Of a DNA stretch of 64,000 nt, positions 43,322 through 52,299 are shown in pieces (position 1 is the first letter of the stretch; each line of letters starts with the position of its first letter). The notes below the pieces were generated by a model. The model worked only from the letters and a program-made list of their open reading frames with translations, was not told the origin of the DNA and did no database searches. The position numbers and the translations under genes are program-made. The stretch is from Agarivorans litoreus. Its GTDB lineage: Bacteria; Pseudomonadota; Gammaproteobacteria; Enterobacterales; Celerinatantimonadaceae. The stretch lies in NCBI RefSeq assembly GCF_019649015.1, contig NZ_BLPI01000001.1, forward strand, positions 2,187,001-2,251,000, given 5' to 3'.

Positions 43322-43708
43322 ATGATGAATTTACTACAACAACTCAGCCAGCCTACTGCACGAGTATTTTTAGCGCTGATTTTTATTCTTTCTGGCTACG
43401 GGAAAATTGCAGCTTACGCCGGAACTCAAGGTTATATGGAAGCCATGGGAGTACCGGGCGCGTTGTTACCTTTGGTTATTGCCTTGGAGCTGCTAGGGGG
43501 CTTGGCAATATTACTAGGCTGGAAAACTCGCCCAGTGGCGTTTTTGCTAGCAGGCTTTAGTTTGCTGTCGGGTTTGTTGTTTCACTTTAACCCTGGCGAT
43601 CAAATGCAAATGATTATGCTGATGAAAAACATTGCCATAGCTGGTGGGTTCTTATTATTGGTGGCCCATGGTGGCGGCGCATATTCGCTAGATAAACGCA
43701 GTGCATAG
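43322..43708 (+). CDS. DoxX family membrane protein (YqjF-like)
   Basis: A 128-residue inner-membrane protein with four hydrophobic helices and the DoxX signature RVFLALIFILSGYGKI at the first. LELLGGLAILLGWKTR is typical of the YqjF branch. In E. coli yqjF lies beside yqjG (glutathionyl-hydroquinone reductase) and near a pirin gene, and responds to aromatic nitro compounds. Here the same three functions follow each other directly. GGAG lies six bases before the start, and the pirin gene begins eight bases after the stop. Confidence 0.88.
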   Translation: MMNLLQQLSQPTARVFLALIFILSGYGKIAAYAGTQGYMEAMGVPGALLPLVIALELLGGLAILLGWKTRPVAFLLAGFSLLSGLLFHFNPGDQMQMIMLMKNIAIAGGFLLLVAHGGGAYSLDKRSA

Positions 43709-43716
43709 GAACAAAT

Positions 43717-44556
43717 ATGACTAGCTTAAAACAGTTACAACAAGTGGTGGCCGGTCAGGCCACCAGCGATGGAGCAGGCGTAAAGCTCACCAGGATGCTG
43801 GGCAATAGTCAGCTGCGTCATCTAGACCCATTCTTGATGTTAGATTGCTTTGAGTCTGACAAACCCGATGATTATTTAGCGGGTTTTCCAGAGCATCCAC
43901 ATCGTGGTTTTCAAACGGTTACTTATATTCTTAATGGTCGGATGCGCCATAAAGACAATGCTGGCCACGAAAGCGTAATTGAAGCGGGTGGCGTGCAATG
44001 GATGAATGCTGGGCGCGGAGTGATTCACTCAGAAATGCCCGAGCAACAAGATGGCTTACTTAAAGGTTTTCAACTGTGGGTGAACTTAGCCGCAGAGCAC
44101 AAAATGTCGGCGCCAGATTATCAAGAGCTGAGCGCCGAGCAAATACCACTGAGCCAAGATGAGCAAGGCAACGTAATAAGAGTAGTTGCCGGAGAGCTGC
44201 CTAACGGAACCGTTGGCGCGGTGCAAACTAGCCACACTGCAGCTAGCTTTTTAGATATTAGTTTGGTGGCAGGGGCAAAGGTTAATCTAGATTTACCTTC
44301 TCATCATCACGGTTTTGTTTACGTGATTGAGGGGGAAGTAACGGTTGCCGATAACCCGCAGACTATTGCCGCTTATCACTTGGGCGTGCTTAGCGAAGGC
44401 GAACAACTGTTGCTACAAAGCCAGCATGCTAGCCGCGTGCTAGTTGTAACGGGCGAGCCCCTTAACGAGCCAATAGCTTGGGGTGGTCCCTTTGTTATGA
44501 ATACTCGAGAGCAAGTATTACAAGCATTTGACGATTTTCAGAATAATAAATTTTAG
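43717..44556 (+). CDS. pirin family protein
   Basis: A 279-residue double cupin protein. The N-terminal cupin carries the metal ligands in FPEHPHRGFQTVTYIL (two His), with further ligands in HSEMPEQQDG. The C-terminal cupin includes LPSHHHGFVYVIEGEV. Bacterial pirins such as YhhW and YhaK include quercetin dioxygenases; others are redox sensors. The true substrate is unknown. It is the middle gene of the doxX-pirin-ghr operon, with AGGA before its ATG, and its stop is ten bases before the GTG of the next gene. Confidence 0.92.
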   Translation: MTSLKQLQQVVAGQATSDGAGVKLTRMLGNSQLRHLDPFLMLDCFESDKPDDYLAGFPEHPHRGFQTVTYILNGRMRHKDNAGHESVIEAGGVQWMNAGRGVIHSEMPEQQDGLLKGFQLWVNLAAEHKMSAPDYQELSAEQIPLSQDEQGNVIRVVAGELPNGTVGAVQTSHTAASFLDISLVAGAKVNLDLPSHHHGFVYVIEGEVTVADNPQTIAAYHLGVLSEGEQLLLQSQHASRVLVVTGEPLNEPIAWGGPFVMNTREQVLQAFDDFQNNKF

Positions 44557-44566
44557 GAGCGCGACC

Positions 44567-45538
44567 GTGGGATTATTAGTTGATGGAAAATGGCAAGACA
44601 AGTGGTACGACACTAAACAAACTAAAGGCCGGTTTGTGCGTAGCGAATCGCAGTTTCGTAATTGGGTAACTGCCGACGGTAGCGCCGGGCCAAGTGGTAA
44701 AGCCGGGTTTAAAGCCGAAGCTGGTCGCTACCATCTTTATGTGTCTCATGCTTGTCCTTGGGCTAATCGCACCATGATATTTCGCAAGCTTAAGGGCTTG
44801 GAGGATATGATTGATTATTCGGTAGTGCATTGGCTTATGGGGGAAAATGGTTGGACATTCGCGCCTGGTGAAGGCGTAGTAAGTGACCCCATCAATAGCG
44901 CTGAATTTTTACATCAAGTGTATACCGCAGCTGATGCTAACTACTCTGGTCGAGTGACGGTGCCAATTTTATGGGACAAGCAACAGCAAACCATTGTATC
45001 TAACGAGTCTGCCGACATCATTCGTATGTTCAACTCAGCCTTTGATGATCTTGGGGCCAAGCAAGGTGACTACTACCCAGAAGCGCTACGCGAAGAGATT
45101 GATGCTCTTAATCAGCGTGTTTACGACACCGTTAACAATGGCGTGTATAAAGCGGGCTTTGCAACTAGCCAAGAAGCCTACCAAGAAGCCGTATTCCCCT
45201 TGTTTGAGAGCTTAGATTTTTTAGAGCACATTTTGTCAAACAATCGTTATTTATTGGGTGATCAACTCACCGAGGCTGATTGGCGTTTATTCACCACCTT
45301 GATTCGTTTTGATGCGGTGTATGTCGGGCATTTTAAATGCAACTTAAAGCGAATAGTTGATTACCCAAATATCGATGGCTACATGCGCGAGCTTTATCAA
45401 ATCGATGGCGTGGCAGAAACCATCAATTTTGACCATATTAAGCGTCATTACTACGAGAGCCACGGCACCATCAATCCTACTGGTATCGTGCCTGTTGGGC
45501 CAGTTCTACAGTTAGACAAACCTCATAATCGTGGCTAA
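44567..45538 (+). CDS. yqjG: glutathionyl-hydroquinone reductase (YqjG type)
   Basis: A Xi-class glutathione transferase that reduces glutathionyl-hydroquinones, recycling quinone adducts. The 323 residues contain the catalytic CPWANR in SHACPWANRTMIFRKLKGLE (about residue 60), the GHR-specific VVHWLMGENGWTF, and the C-terminal helical domain (NNRYLLGDQLTEADWRLFTT, YVGHFKCNLKRI, DYPNIDGYMRELYQ). The GTG at 44567 has AGGAG seven bases upstream. Earlier in-frame starts overlap the pirin gene and lack a site. It closes the doxX-pirin-ghr operon and is followed by a hairpin at 45558-45588. Confidence 0.92.
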   Translation: MGLLVDGKWQDKWYDTKQTKGRFVRSESQFRNWVTADGSAGPSGKAGFKAEAGRYHLYVSHACPWANRTMIFRKLKGLEDMIDYSVVHWLMGENGWTFAPGEGVVSDPINSAEFLHQVYTAADANYSGRVTVPILWDKQQQTIVSNESADIIRMFNSAFDDLGAKQGDYYPEALREEIDALNQRVYDTVNNGVYKAGFATSQEAYQEAVFPLFESLDFLEHILSNNRYLLGDQLTEADWRLFTTLIRFDAVYVGHFKCNLKRIVDYPNIDGYMRELYQIDGVAETINFDHIKRHYYESHGTINPTGIVPVGPVLQLDKPHNRG

Positions 45539-45557
45539 GTTGATCAAGATCTAGTGA

Positions 45558-45588
45558 ATAGTCAGTGCCTTAAATAGGCATTGACTAT
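45558..45588 (+). terminator. hairpin after the glutathionyl-hydroquinone reductase gene
   Basis: ATAGTCAGTGCC (45558-45569) pairs with GGCATTGACTAT (45577-45588), twelve pairs with one G-T, loop TTAAATA. It is a good stem, but no T-run follows. Confidence 0.55.
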
Positions 45589-45609
45589 ACTTAGCCTAAG
45601 CGTTTAAAA

Positions 45610-46614
45610 ATGAGCCGGTTAGTGAATGTTTTAGGTCGATTAATTTGTGGGGTTTTATTGCTGCTAGTGCCCTTTGGGTTGCTCGCGAAGCAAAAGATTT
45701 TGGTGATAGAAAGCTATCACCAAGGATACGCATGGGATCAAAGTTACATAGAAGGCTTAGAGTCAGTACTTGGCGAACACTACCAACTCTTGTATTTCCA
45801 AATGGACACCAAACGGATCCCTCGTTCACGCCATCGAAGTCGCGGTGAACTGGCTTGGCAGCGCTACCTAGATGTAAAACCCGATCTAGTTATTTTAGGT
45901 GACGATAATGCGCTCAGATATTTAGGTCAGCGATTTGCTAAAACCTTGGTGCCAGTGGTGTATTTGGGCATCAATAACAATCCACGTCGTTATCATGTAC
46001 ACCAACGAGATAATATTACCGGTGTTTTGGAGCGCCCTTTAATCAAGCGCTCTATTTCTAGCATTAAGCCATTGTTTCCAAATGGGCTTAATCGCATGCT
46101 CATTTTATTTGACGACGGCATCACTGCTAAAACGGTACTGCAAGAGATATTTGGTGGTGATACGCAATTGCGAGTGTCTGGAGTTGATCTAGAGTTGCGA
46201 TTAATTAGCCGTTGGGACACATGGAAGCAAGCGGTTAATACAGCAAAAGATGAAGGCTTTGATGCAATAGCCTTTGGCCTTTATCACACCTTGAGAGACG
46301 ACCGAAACAAATATGTTGATGCAAGTGAAGTATTACAGTGGTCGTCGCAGCATACACCGCTGCCTCCTTTCAGCTTTTGGGATTTTGCCGTAGGCAAAAA
46401 CAAAACTATCGGCGGCTTAGTATTATTTGGTTACGAGCAAGGGCGCATTGCCGGCGAAATGGCACATACCATCTTAACTACTGATGTTATTCCTCAAAGT
46501 TTAGGCCCTAAAACCGCAGAAAAAGGTCGGTATTTGTTTAGCCGTAGCCAATTAGAACGTCATCACTTGACCCTACCGCGAAAAATGGCCAACAAAGCCA
46601 ACTTTGTTGAGTAA
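45610..46614 (+). CDS. ABC-type substrate-binding protein (PF04392-like)
   Basis: A 334-residue exported protein of the periplasmic binding type. The signal peptide (LICGVLLLLVPFGLLAKQ) is followed by a two-lobe layout with LVIESYHQGYAWDQSYIEGL, DLVILGDDNALRYL, VPVVYLGINNN, the hinge and FSFWDFAVGKNKTIGG. This resembles the ABC_sub_bind/TrpX-like family. No permease or ATPase gene is adjacent, so it may deliver a ligand to a sensor or to a remote transporter. It begins 71 bases after the GHR gene and appears monocistronic. The ligand is unknown. Confidence 0.72.
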   Translation: MSRLVNVLGRLICGVLLLLVPFGLLAKQKILVIESYHQGYAWDQSYIEGLESVLGEHYQLLYFQMDTKRIPRSRHRSRGELAWQRYLDVKPDLVILGDDNALRYLGQRFAKTLVPVVYLGINNNPRRYHVHQRDNITGVLERPLIKRSISSIKPLFPNGLNRMLILFDDGITAKTVLQEIFGGDTQLRVSGVDLELRLISRWDTWKQAVNTAKDEGFDAIAFGLYHTLRDDRNKYVDASEVLQWSSQHTPLPPFSFWDFAVGKNKTIGGLVLFGYEQGRIAGEMAHTILTTDVIPQSLGPKTAEKGRYLFSRSQLERHHLTLPRKMANKANFVE

Positions 46615-46847
46615 AATTTTTATTAAAGGTTGTTTAATTCGTTTAAGTAGTAAATTGTGTTATTGGTTTGTTTTGGTTGCGTTAAGGCCTTTTAAAAACT
46701 ATGTTTATTTTTAGTTTGCTGTTGTGGTAAGCATTTTAGTGAATACCAAACATTCTTGTGAGTGAACGTAAACACCTTGTCTTTACTACCGCTTGCTTGA
46801 TGAATATTCAGCAAACCCCAACATAAATAATAAAAAGGGACTTAATA

Positions 46848-49565
46848 ATGAAACAGCTCACCACTCTAGCTGTCATTTTTTCAGCTGGTTTACTTAATGC
46901 TTGTGGCGGTTCTAGTGATTCAGAAACGCCAGACCCAGCCCCCACCCCTACAGTCACCACGGCATTTTCTGTTAGCGTGGACGCGCCACCTAGCTTAATT
47001 ACCGCTAGAACTGGTGGGTTTAGTTTATTTTCAAAGGCTTATGCCGATAGTGTTGATAATTTAGAAAAAGATAATTTTGCAGTAGCCATTATCGATGCCG
47101 ATGGCAACGTAATTGAAATTGTTGAATTGGCCGATGACCAGTGGTCGCGAGAGCCAGACGGCACCTATGTGATCACCTTACCGGGTGGCGAACGTTTAGA
47201 TTGTGTGGTACTGATTGACCTTGATGGAACACCGGCTCTGCAGCTTAATCAGCCACTACCTAGCGATAACTTGTTTGCGCCAACTACCTCAGAGGAATTC
47301 CAAGTCGACTTAAGCTCAACCGCTGCTTATCGTGCAGTGGTTGAACAAATTGCCGCTGCCAGCACCTCTGGTAGCGATTGGGGAGAGTTTGCTTCTGCCG
47401 TTCCTGCTGGTGATGAACTAGCCAGCAATGTAGAGATGGCACAACAATTAGTGGCCAGTGTCATTGAAGAAGTGAGAGACGAAATCAATCAGGCAATTAT
47501 TGATTCGGGCAATGATTTTACTCTGGAGGACATTTTAGAAGATCCGTCAATTTTAGAGCTTGTTGATACAGTTGTTGATCGCATTGAAACCGAAATTGAT
47601 GCAGTAGATACCAATGTAGCCGAAGTTCTTCAACAAGGTGTGTGGTGGGTATATGCCGACAAATATGATGACTACTTAGAGTTTGAGGCGGGTAAAGTTA
47701 GTTTTGATGGAGTGACAACTTCTGAGCAAATTTACCAATGGGATGTAAACGGCGGAGCAGCGTTAGATTTAAGTAGCCCTGAAGAGAGTTATTCAGCCTC
47801 TATTGGTAATGTAGACACCAGCCAATATGAAGTCGATCGCTGGGTGCTAGGTAGTGAAGGCTGGTTAGAGGATGTTGACATGCCTTTATTCCGTAGCGCC
47901 ACAGAAACCACCGCTGTTATAACTAATGCGGGTTTACAATCTGATAGCGGCTTAGACCGACAAGTAACCTTAAAACAAGTTGATTTAGCAGGTAGCCCTA
48001 TTCGAGCTTTTGCTTCTACCGAAGATGCTAGCGAGTTGTTGCCGTTAATCCCAAGTAATGCAGTGTTTAGTGATGGAGCTATTGCTTACTTAGGTTCAGA
48101 GACGCTTGTTGCCGACCGATACCGCATCTTCAATTGGGAGTGTGAACAAGAAGGTGAATTTTGTAACCGTATATACCGCAATATGGGAGGAGGCGCTGAA
48201 GAAAACGCCCCCACCGCCTTGTCGGCGTTATTTTCTGCTGAGCCAGCAGAAGCTAATGATTACAGTATGCAAGGGATTTGGATGACACCAACCCAATGGC
48301 CAGGAAATACTAGCGTATTGGCTGAATTTGTCGAAGATGATAGCAATACCGTTAATTTCTACAAAATTTATCACAATGATCAAACTACAGAAAAGTTAGC
48401 CTTTAGCACCACTTGGGCTTTACAAACCGTAAATGGACAAGAGTTGGTCAGAGTTAGTTTACCGGCAGCATTGGTTGCTTATGGTGCGGATATTGGGGAC
48501 TTGGAGATTTTCTATACCGTAGCTGATGGTTTAGTGCGTCGCGGTAATATAGAAATGGCAGGAATGCCTTCTTTCTATTTGTTTAATCAGCAAGCTATCC
48601 AAGACATGGGTGCTGTGCTTGCTCGCGATACCTGTGATGTAGAGATGCTTGAAGAAACCTGGACTGAACAACAGTTTATGGGCTTCTTCACTACCTGTAA
48701 TTACATTTCTGCGCAACTTGCCTTTCCTGATTTATACCAAGAGCGTATTGTTCGGGTTAGAGGAAGCGATGGAACCACACGAGCCTATGAGTTTAATCAA
48801 GATGGAAGTGTAAATTTCTACAAGGCTGGATTGCTAAGTGGTGAACTGAGCTACAACCTTACCGATCAAGATTTCATTAAGTTGAGTTACAGCGAAAATG
48901 ATTACGATTTGTTAGTGTTTGTAGAAGCCTTTGATGAAGTAAATGAGGTAGCGATGGCGGTGTTCTCAAATGAAGCGGACCTAGGCACCGAAGCATGGTA
49001 TTACAAAGGCAAAGTGGTAGAGCGCAATGCAGGGGTTGAATATTGTGCAACAGGTGACTCTGACTGGGACGATGAAAATAGTGTTCCGGTTGAGGGGACA
49101 GAAAAGCTTATCGCTGATTACGATAATGCCATTGCAGAGTGTATTGAAACGATTGGTGGTCGTAGTGCCAAATTTAGTGCAGATTCCTTAATGGGCAATG
49201 CGCTAGTGGCTAGCGATGATGATGAAGAGTCTTACTATATCTTCGGCGATACCGAGAGTAGTACCGCAGGTTGGTATAACGGTGAGTTTCGCGAGTTAGT
49301 TGAAGAGTTTAGCATACCAATGGAGTGGCAGGTTAATGAGAGTGGTGAGCTAAATCTGCGCCTGAACGCTGAAGCTTTATTTGGCTTAACCTTAGAGGAA
49401 AGCACTACCATTATTGCAACGGATGGGGTAGAAATGGCGCTTAAGATCTTTGCACAACAAAGTACTTGGCCAGAAGACTTCCCCTATATGAGTGAAGATG
49501 AAGGTGAAGTGTGGACCGATATACGGACACTTATTAGTGGCAGCGACGTACCTGCTTTACCATAG
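46848..49565 (+). CDS. large acidic lipoprotein of unknown function (905 aa)
   Basis: I do not recognise this family. The N-terminus is a lipoprotein signal (MKQLTTLAVIFSAGLLNAC, lipobox LNAC, Cys19), followed by a short Ser/Pro/Thr linker (GGSSDSETPDPAPTPTV). The rest is acidic, rich in D, E and aromatics, and contains two similar segments (NTVNFYKIYHN near 505 and GSVNFYKAGLLSG near 655) that suggest internal repeats. At least seven cysteines occur after the lipid site (for example WECEQEGEFC). It probably faces the outside or periplasm as an adhesin, binding or structural protein; this is inference. AAGGGA precedes the ATG, and a terminator follows. Confidence 0.75.
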   Translation: MKQLTTLAVIFSAGLLNACGGSSDSETPDPAPTPTVTTAFSVSVDAPPSLITARTGGFSLFSKAYADSVDNLEKDNFAVAIIDADGNVIEIVELADDQWSREPDGTYVITLPGGERLDCVVLIDLDGTPALQLNQPLPSDNLFAPTTSEEFQVDLSSTAAYRAVVEQIAAASTSGSDWGEFASAVPAGDELASNVEMAQQLVASVIEEVRDEINQAIIDSGNDFTLEDILEDPSILELVDTVVDRIETEIDAVDTNVAEVLQQGVWWVYADKYDDYLEFEAGKVSFDGVTTSEQIYQWDVNGGAALDLSSPEESYSASIGNVDTSQYEVDRWVLGSEGWLEDVDMPLFRSATETTAVITNAGLQSDSGLDRQVTLKQVDLAGSPIRAFASTEDASELLPLIPSNAVFSDGAIAYLGSETLVADRYRIFNWECEQEGEFCNRIYRNMGGGAEENAPTALSALFSAEPAEANDYSMQGIWMTPTQWPGNTSVLAEFVEDDSNTVNFYKIYHNDQTTEKLAFSTTWALQTVNGQELVRVSLPAALVAYGADIGDLEIFYTVADGLVRRGNIEMAGMPSFYLFNQQAIQDMGAVLARDTCDVEMLEETWTEQQFMGFFTTCNYISAQLAFPDLYQERIVRVRGSDGTTRAYEFNQDGSVNFYKAGLLSGELSYNLTDQDFIKLSYSENDYDLLVFVEAFDEVNEVAMAVFSNEADLGTEAWYYKGKVVERNAGVEYCATGDSDWDDENSVPVEGTEKLIADYDNAIAECIETIGGRSAKFSADSLMGNALVASDDDEESYYIFGDTESSTAGWYNGEFRELVEEFSIPMEWQVNESGELNLRLNAEALFGLTLEESTTIIATDGVEMALKIFAQQSTWPEDFPYMSEDEGEVWTDIRTLISGSDVPALP

Positions 49566-49584
49566 GTTGACGCTAGTTAATAAC

Positions 49585-49606
49585 AAACGGCCTTTATGGC
49601 CGTTTT
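49585..49606 (+). terminator. terminator of the 905-residue lipoprotein gene
   Basis: AAACGGCC (49585-49592) pairs with GGCCGTTT (49598-49605), loop TTTAT, followed by TTTT. A classical rho-independent terminator. Confidence 0.85.
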
Positions 49607-49957
49607 TTATTGCCTTAAAAAAAGGCAGCTTAGAGAGGTTTTGACTACGCTCAATAGATAAGCTGAGCTGGGGATAACAAACCGGTTTCTAGCGGCTACT
49701 TTTACTTATTTCGGTGTTGAAGCTACTTGAAATAGGCTAGCTATTGGCGCGCTGCTTCGCCTTGAACTAAGAAAGACTATCTCGCCAAAAACATTAAGCT
49801 AGATTAAGTACTGAGTTGCGGCGTTATCGTCACTTCCTTATCCTGATTTCAGGTTAAATAAGCGGCTGGGGCGCTATCTACTTGCCGCTGGATAGCGTAG
49901 AATCCTGCTGGTTTTTCAGCCTGTTGGCTGTAGGTTTACTTTATTTGGGATCTATCC
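49607..49957. other. intergenic region before the DUF1456 gene
   Basis: About 350 bases downstream of a terminator. I see no open frame of note, no clear repeat and no recognisable RNA. It presumably carries the promoter of the DUF1456 gene near its right end (GGGA before the ATG at 49958). Confidence 0.4.
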
Positions 49958-50455
49958 ATGACTAATAACGATATTCTTCGTCGTCTTCGCTACTGTTTTA
50001 ATTTTAATGATAACAAGATGATTGCTATTTTTGCGCAAGCTGAGTTAACAGTGAGCCGCGCAGAAGTGAGTGATTGGTTGAAAAAAGATGATGACGCCGC
50101 TTATCGCAATCTTAACGATAGAACCTTAGCAATTTTTCTTAACGGCTTAATCAACGAAAAACGCGGTAAACGTGAAGGCCCGCAACCCGAGCCAGAAAAG
50201 CGCCTAAACAATAATCTTATTTTGATGAAGCTAAAGATTGCTTTAAACCTCAAAGCAGAAGATATGCTAGAGGTACTAGGGCTAACCGGTTTTCAGCTAA
50301 GCAAACATGAATTAAGTGCTTTTTTCCGCAAACCCGATCATAAGCATTACCGCCTGTGTAAAGATCAAATCATGCGTAACTTCTTGCATGGCATGCAGCT
50401 TAAATACCGCGCTAATCCAGACGAAGCCCCTGATTTTGAGTGGGACGAAGAGTAG
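49958..50455 (+). CDS. yehS: DUF1456 family protein (YehS-like)
   Basis: A 165-residue cytoplasmic protein made of two similar helical DUF1456 units. The first is NDILRRLRYCFNFNDNKMIA, and DRTLAIFLNGLINEKRGKRE closes it. The second starts at NNNLILMKLKIALNLKAEDM and ends CKDQIMRNFLHGM. It follows E. coli YehS closely, including the linker PEPEKRLNNN. The function is unknown. A strong bidirectional terminator separates it from the next, convergent small gene. Confidence 0.92.
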   Translation: MTNNDILRRLRYCFNFNDNKMIAIFAQAELTVSRAEVSDWLKKDDDAAYRNLNDRTLAIFLNGLINEKRGKREGPQPEPEKRLNNNLILMKLKIALNLKAEDMLEVLGLTGFQLSKHELSAFFRKPDHKHYRLCKDQIMRNFLHGMQLKYRANPDEAPDFEWDEE

Positions 50456-50468
50456 TCTTTAGATAAAT

Positions 50469-50497
50469 AAAAAAGCCGAGCTAAGCTCGGCTTTTTT
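50469..50497. terminator. bidirectional terminator between yehS and the 64-residue gene
   Basis: AAAAAAGCCGAGC (50469-50481) and GCTCGGCTTTTTT (50485-50497) with a TAA loop. A- and T-runs lie on both sides, and it sits between convergent genes. Confidence 0.9.
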
Positions 50498-50513
50498 ATA
50501 AGTAAATATTGGC

Positions 50514-50708
50514 TTAGTAGTAAGTATCGCTTTCGCTATGAAACTGTTCATCATCGGGAAAAAGGTCGTTGTAAGCCCGGGTGTGAAGATTACCGGTATG
50601 TTTATCGCGTACCAGCGCCACGTTGTTTCTTTCATCTAAGGTGTCTACTAGGGCTTCACCGTTGTCGTAAATACAACGCATGCCTACTTTGAAAATATGC
50701 TTGCTCAT
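50514..50708 (-). CDS. small hypothetical protein (64 aa)
   Basis: I do not recognise this protein. It is soluble and mixed in charge, with an N-terminal stretch (FKVGMRCIYDNGEALVDTLD) that looks like a small beta-barrel or SH3/KOW-like fold. An acidic C-terminus follows (LFPDDEQFHSESDTYY). AAGGAG lies nine bases before the ATG, which supports it being real. It is monocistronic, between the yehS terminator and the MFS gene's terminator. Confidence 0.7.
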   Translation of the reverse strand: MSKHIFKVGMRCIYDNGEALVDTLDERNNVALVRDKHTGNLHTRAYNDLFPDDEQFHSESDTYY

Positions 50709-50792
50709 GATGCTGACTCCTTGTTCAAAGGTTCAGCTTATATAACGTTGCAATTAGACGTTTCGATCGACCTATTAGTCATGTTTCCCAAT

Positions 50793-50823
50793 AAAAAAGG
50801 GTGAGCCTTAGCTCACCCTTTTT
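50793..50823. terminator. terminator of the MFS transporter gene
   Basis: AAGGGTGAGC (50797-50806) and GCTCACCCTT (50811-50820) with a CTTA loop and an A-run on the left, which is the T-run for leftward transcription. It also insulates the 64-residue gene's upstream side. Confidence 0.85.
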
Positions 50824-50839
50824 GGCATAGACCGTTTGT

Positions 50840-52198
50840 TTATGCGGTTTGTGCTTGGTTTAGCTCGGCGTCTTGGTTGGCTAATTGTGGGTCGTCTCGG
50901 TCGGTTACGGTTAAGGTAACCAATGCCGCTACTACCATCGATGCTCCACCTAGTACCAAGGCCATCATTGAGTCGCCACCAAAGAATTCGCGGGTGAAGT
51001 AACCTAAGATACCGGCCGCCAAAATTTGTGGAATAACAATGAAGAAGTTAAATACGCCCATAAAAAAGCCCATTTTTTTGCTAGGTAAAGAACCCGCTAA
51101 AATGGCGTAAGGCATACATAAAATACTCGCCCAAGCAAAACCAATACCTACCATGTTAAGCATTAACATTTTTGGATCGTTAATAAAGTACATGCCGGCT
51201 AAGCTTACGCCGCCCAAGGTTAAACAAAAGGCATGCACTACTTTACGGCTGCTGCGGGCAGCTAACCAAGGTAGCGCAAAGGCAGCCAAGGCACTAACAC
51301 CGTTATACATGGCAAAACATAAGCCTACCCAGTCTGCACCTTGGTTATAGAGAGCTGAGGAGGTGTCTGTGGCGCCGTAAACGCTGCTAGTTACCGCCGA
51401 GGTGGTGTAGATCCACATGGCAAACAGAGCAAACCATGAGAAGAACTGCACAACGGCTAATTGGCGCATAGTTGTAGGCATTTTCTTCACATCTGCCCAA
51501 ACTTCAGCAAGACCTTCGCGCGTTTCTTGATCTTGTTCTGGCTCTGCGCCTTCAAAGCGCTCCATTTCTTCAGGGCTGTATTCTTTGGTTTTGAGAACGG
51601 TCCATAAAACAGCACCAAAAAACACCACTGCACCAGCATAAAATGAGATTTTAACTGACGGCGGAATAACCCCTTCTGGGGCGGTGTTGGCAATGCCGAA
51701 CCAGTTAGCCAGTACATACGGCATGGCAGAAGCAATTACTGAACCCACACCAATGAAAAAGGTTTGCACCGCAAAGCCTTGGGTACGCTGTTCTGAAGGG
51801 AGGTTATCAGCAACTAAAGCGCGAAACGGTTCCATTGAAACGTTAATCGAGGCATCTAGTATCCACAACATGCCTGCTGCCATCCAAAGATAAGGCGAGT
51901 TAGGCATAATGATTAATGCGAGAGAAGACATGATCGCGCCAGCTAAAAAGTAGGGGCGACGACGACCTAAACCATTCCATGTTCTATCACTCATGTAACC
52001 GATAATCGGTTGAATAAGTAATCCTGTTACTGGCGCAGCTAGCCACAAAATTGGGATTTGATCGATGCTAGCGCCCAAGGTTTCAAAGATTCGACTTACG
52101 TTGGCATTTTGTAAACCAAAGCCAAACTGAATACCTAGGAAACCGAAACTCATGTTCCAGATTTGCCAAAAGTGTAATTTAGGTTTGTTAGTGTTCAT
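50840..52198 (-). CDS. MFS sugar transporter (SLC45/GPH-like)
   Basis: A 452-residue inner-membrane transporter with twelve predicted helices. FWQIWNMSFGFLGIQFGFGL and ANVSRIFETLGA at the start, and QPIIGYMSDRTWNGLGRRRP between helices 2 and 3, are typical of the SLC45-like sugar:proton symporters (maltose, sucrose or related oligosaccharides). A cytoplasmic acidic loop (EEMERFEGAEPEQDQETREG) separates the two halves. The promoter region carries a palindrome ATCTGGT-N3-ACCAGAT 29 bases before the start and a CRP-like site, so expression is probably under catabolite and inducer control. No glycoside hydrolase is adjacent. Confidence 0.88.
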   Translation of the reverse strand: MNTNKPKLHFWQIWNMSFGFLGIQFGFGLQNANVSRIFETLGASIDQIPILWLAAPVTGLLIQPIIGYMSDRTWNGLGRRRPYFLAGAIMSSLALIIMPNSPYLWMAAGMLWILDASINVSMEPFRALVADNLPSEQRTQGFAVQTFFIGVGSVIASAMPYVLANWFGIANTAPEGVIPPSVKISFYAGAVVFFGAVLWTVLKTKEYSPEEMERFEGAEPEQDQETREGLAEVWADVKKMPTTMRQLAVVQFFSWFALFAMWIYTTSAVTSSVYGATDTSSALYNQGADWVGLCFAMYNGVSALAAFALPWLAARSSRKVVHAFCLTLGGVSLAGMYFINDPKMLMLNMVGIGFAWASILCMPYAILAGSLPSKKMGFFMGVFNFFIVIPQILAAGILGYFTREFFGGDSMMALVLGGASMVVAALVTLTVTDRDDPQLANQDAELNQAQTA

Positions 52199-52226
52199 GA
52201 ACTTACCTGAAGGTGATAAAGGTGTT

Positions 52227-52243
52227 ATCTGGTCTAACCAGAT
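52227..52243. promoter_or_regulatory. palindromic operator (FadR/GntR-type TGGT-N3-ACCA)
   Basis: ATCTGGT CTA ACCAGAT is a perfect 7-base inverted repeat around three bases, 29 bases upstream of the MFS start. The TGGT-N3-ACCA core resembles sites of FadR-subfamily GntR regulators that control sugar-acid genes. The cognate regulator is not in this window. Confidence 0.5.
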
Positions 52244-52299
52244 GAATTTGAAACTGCCGAGATTGTGAACACAAAAGGTGATTTAATCCACAAAAATTA

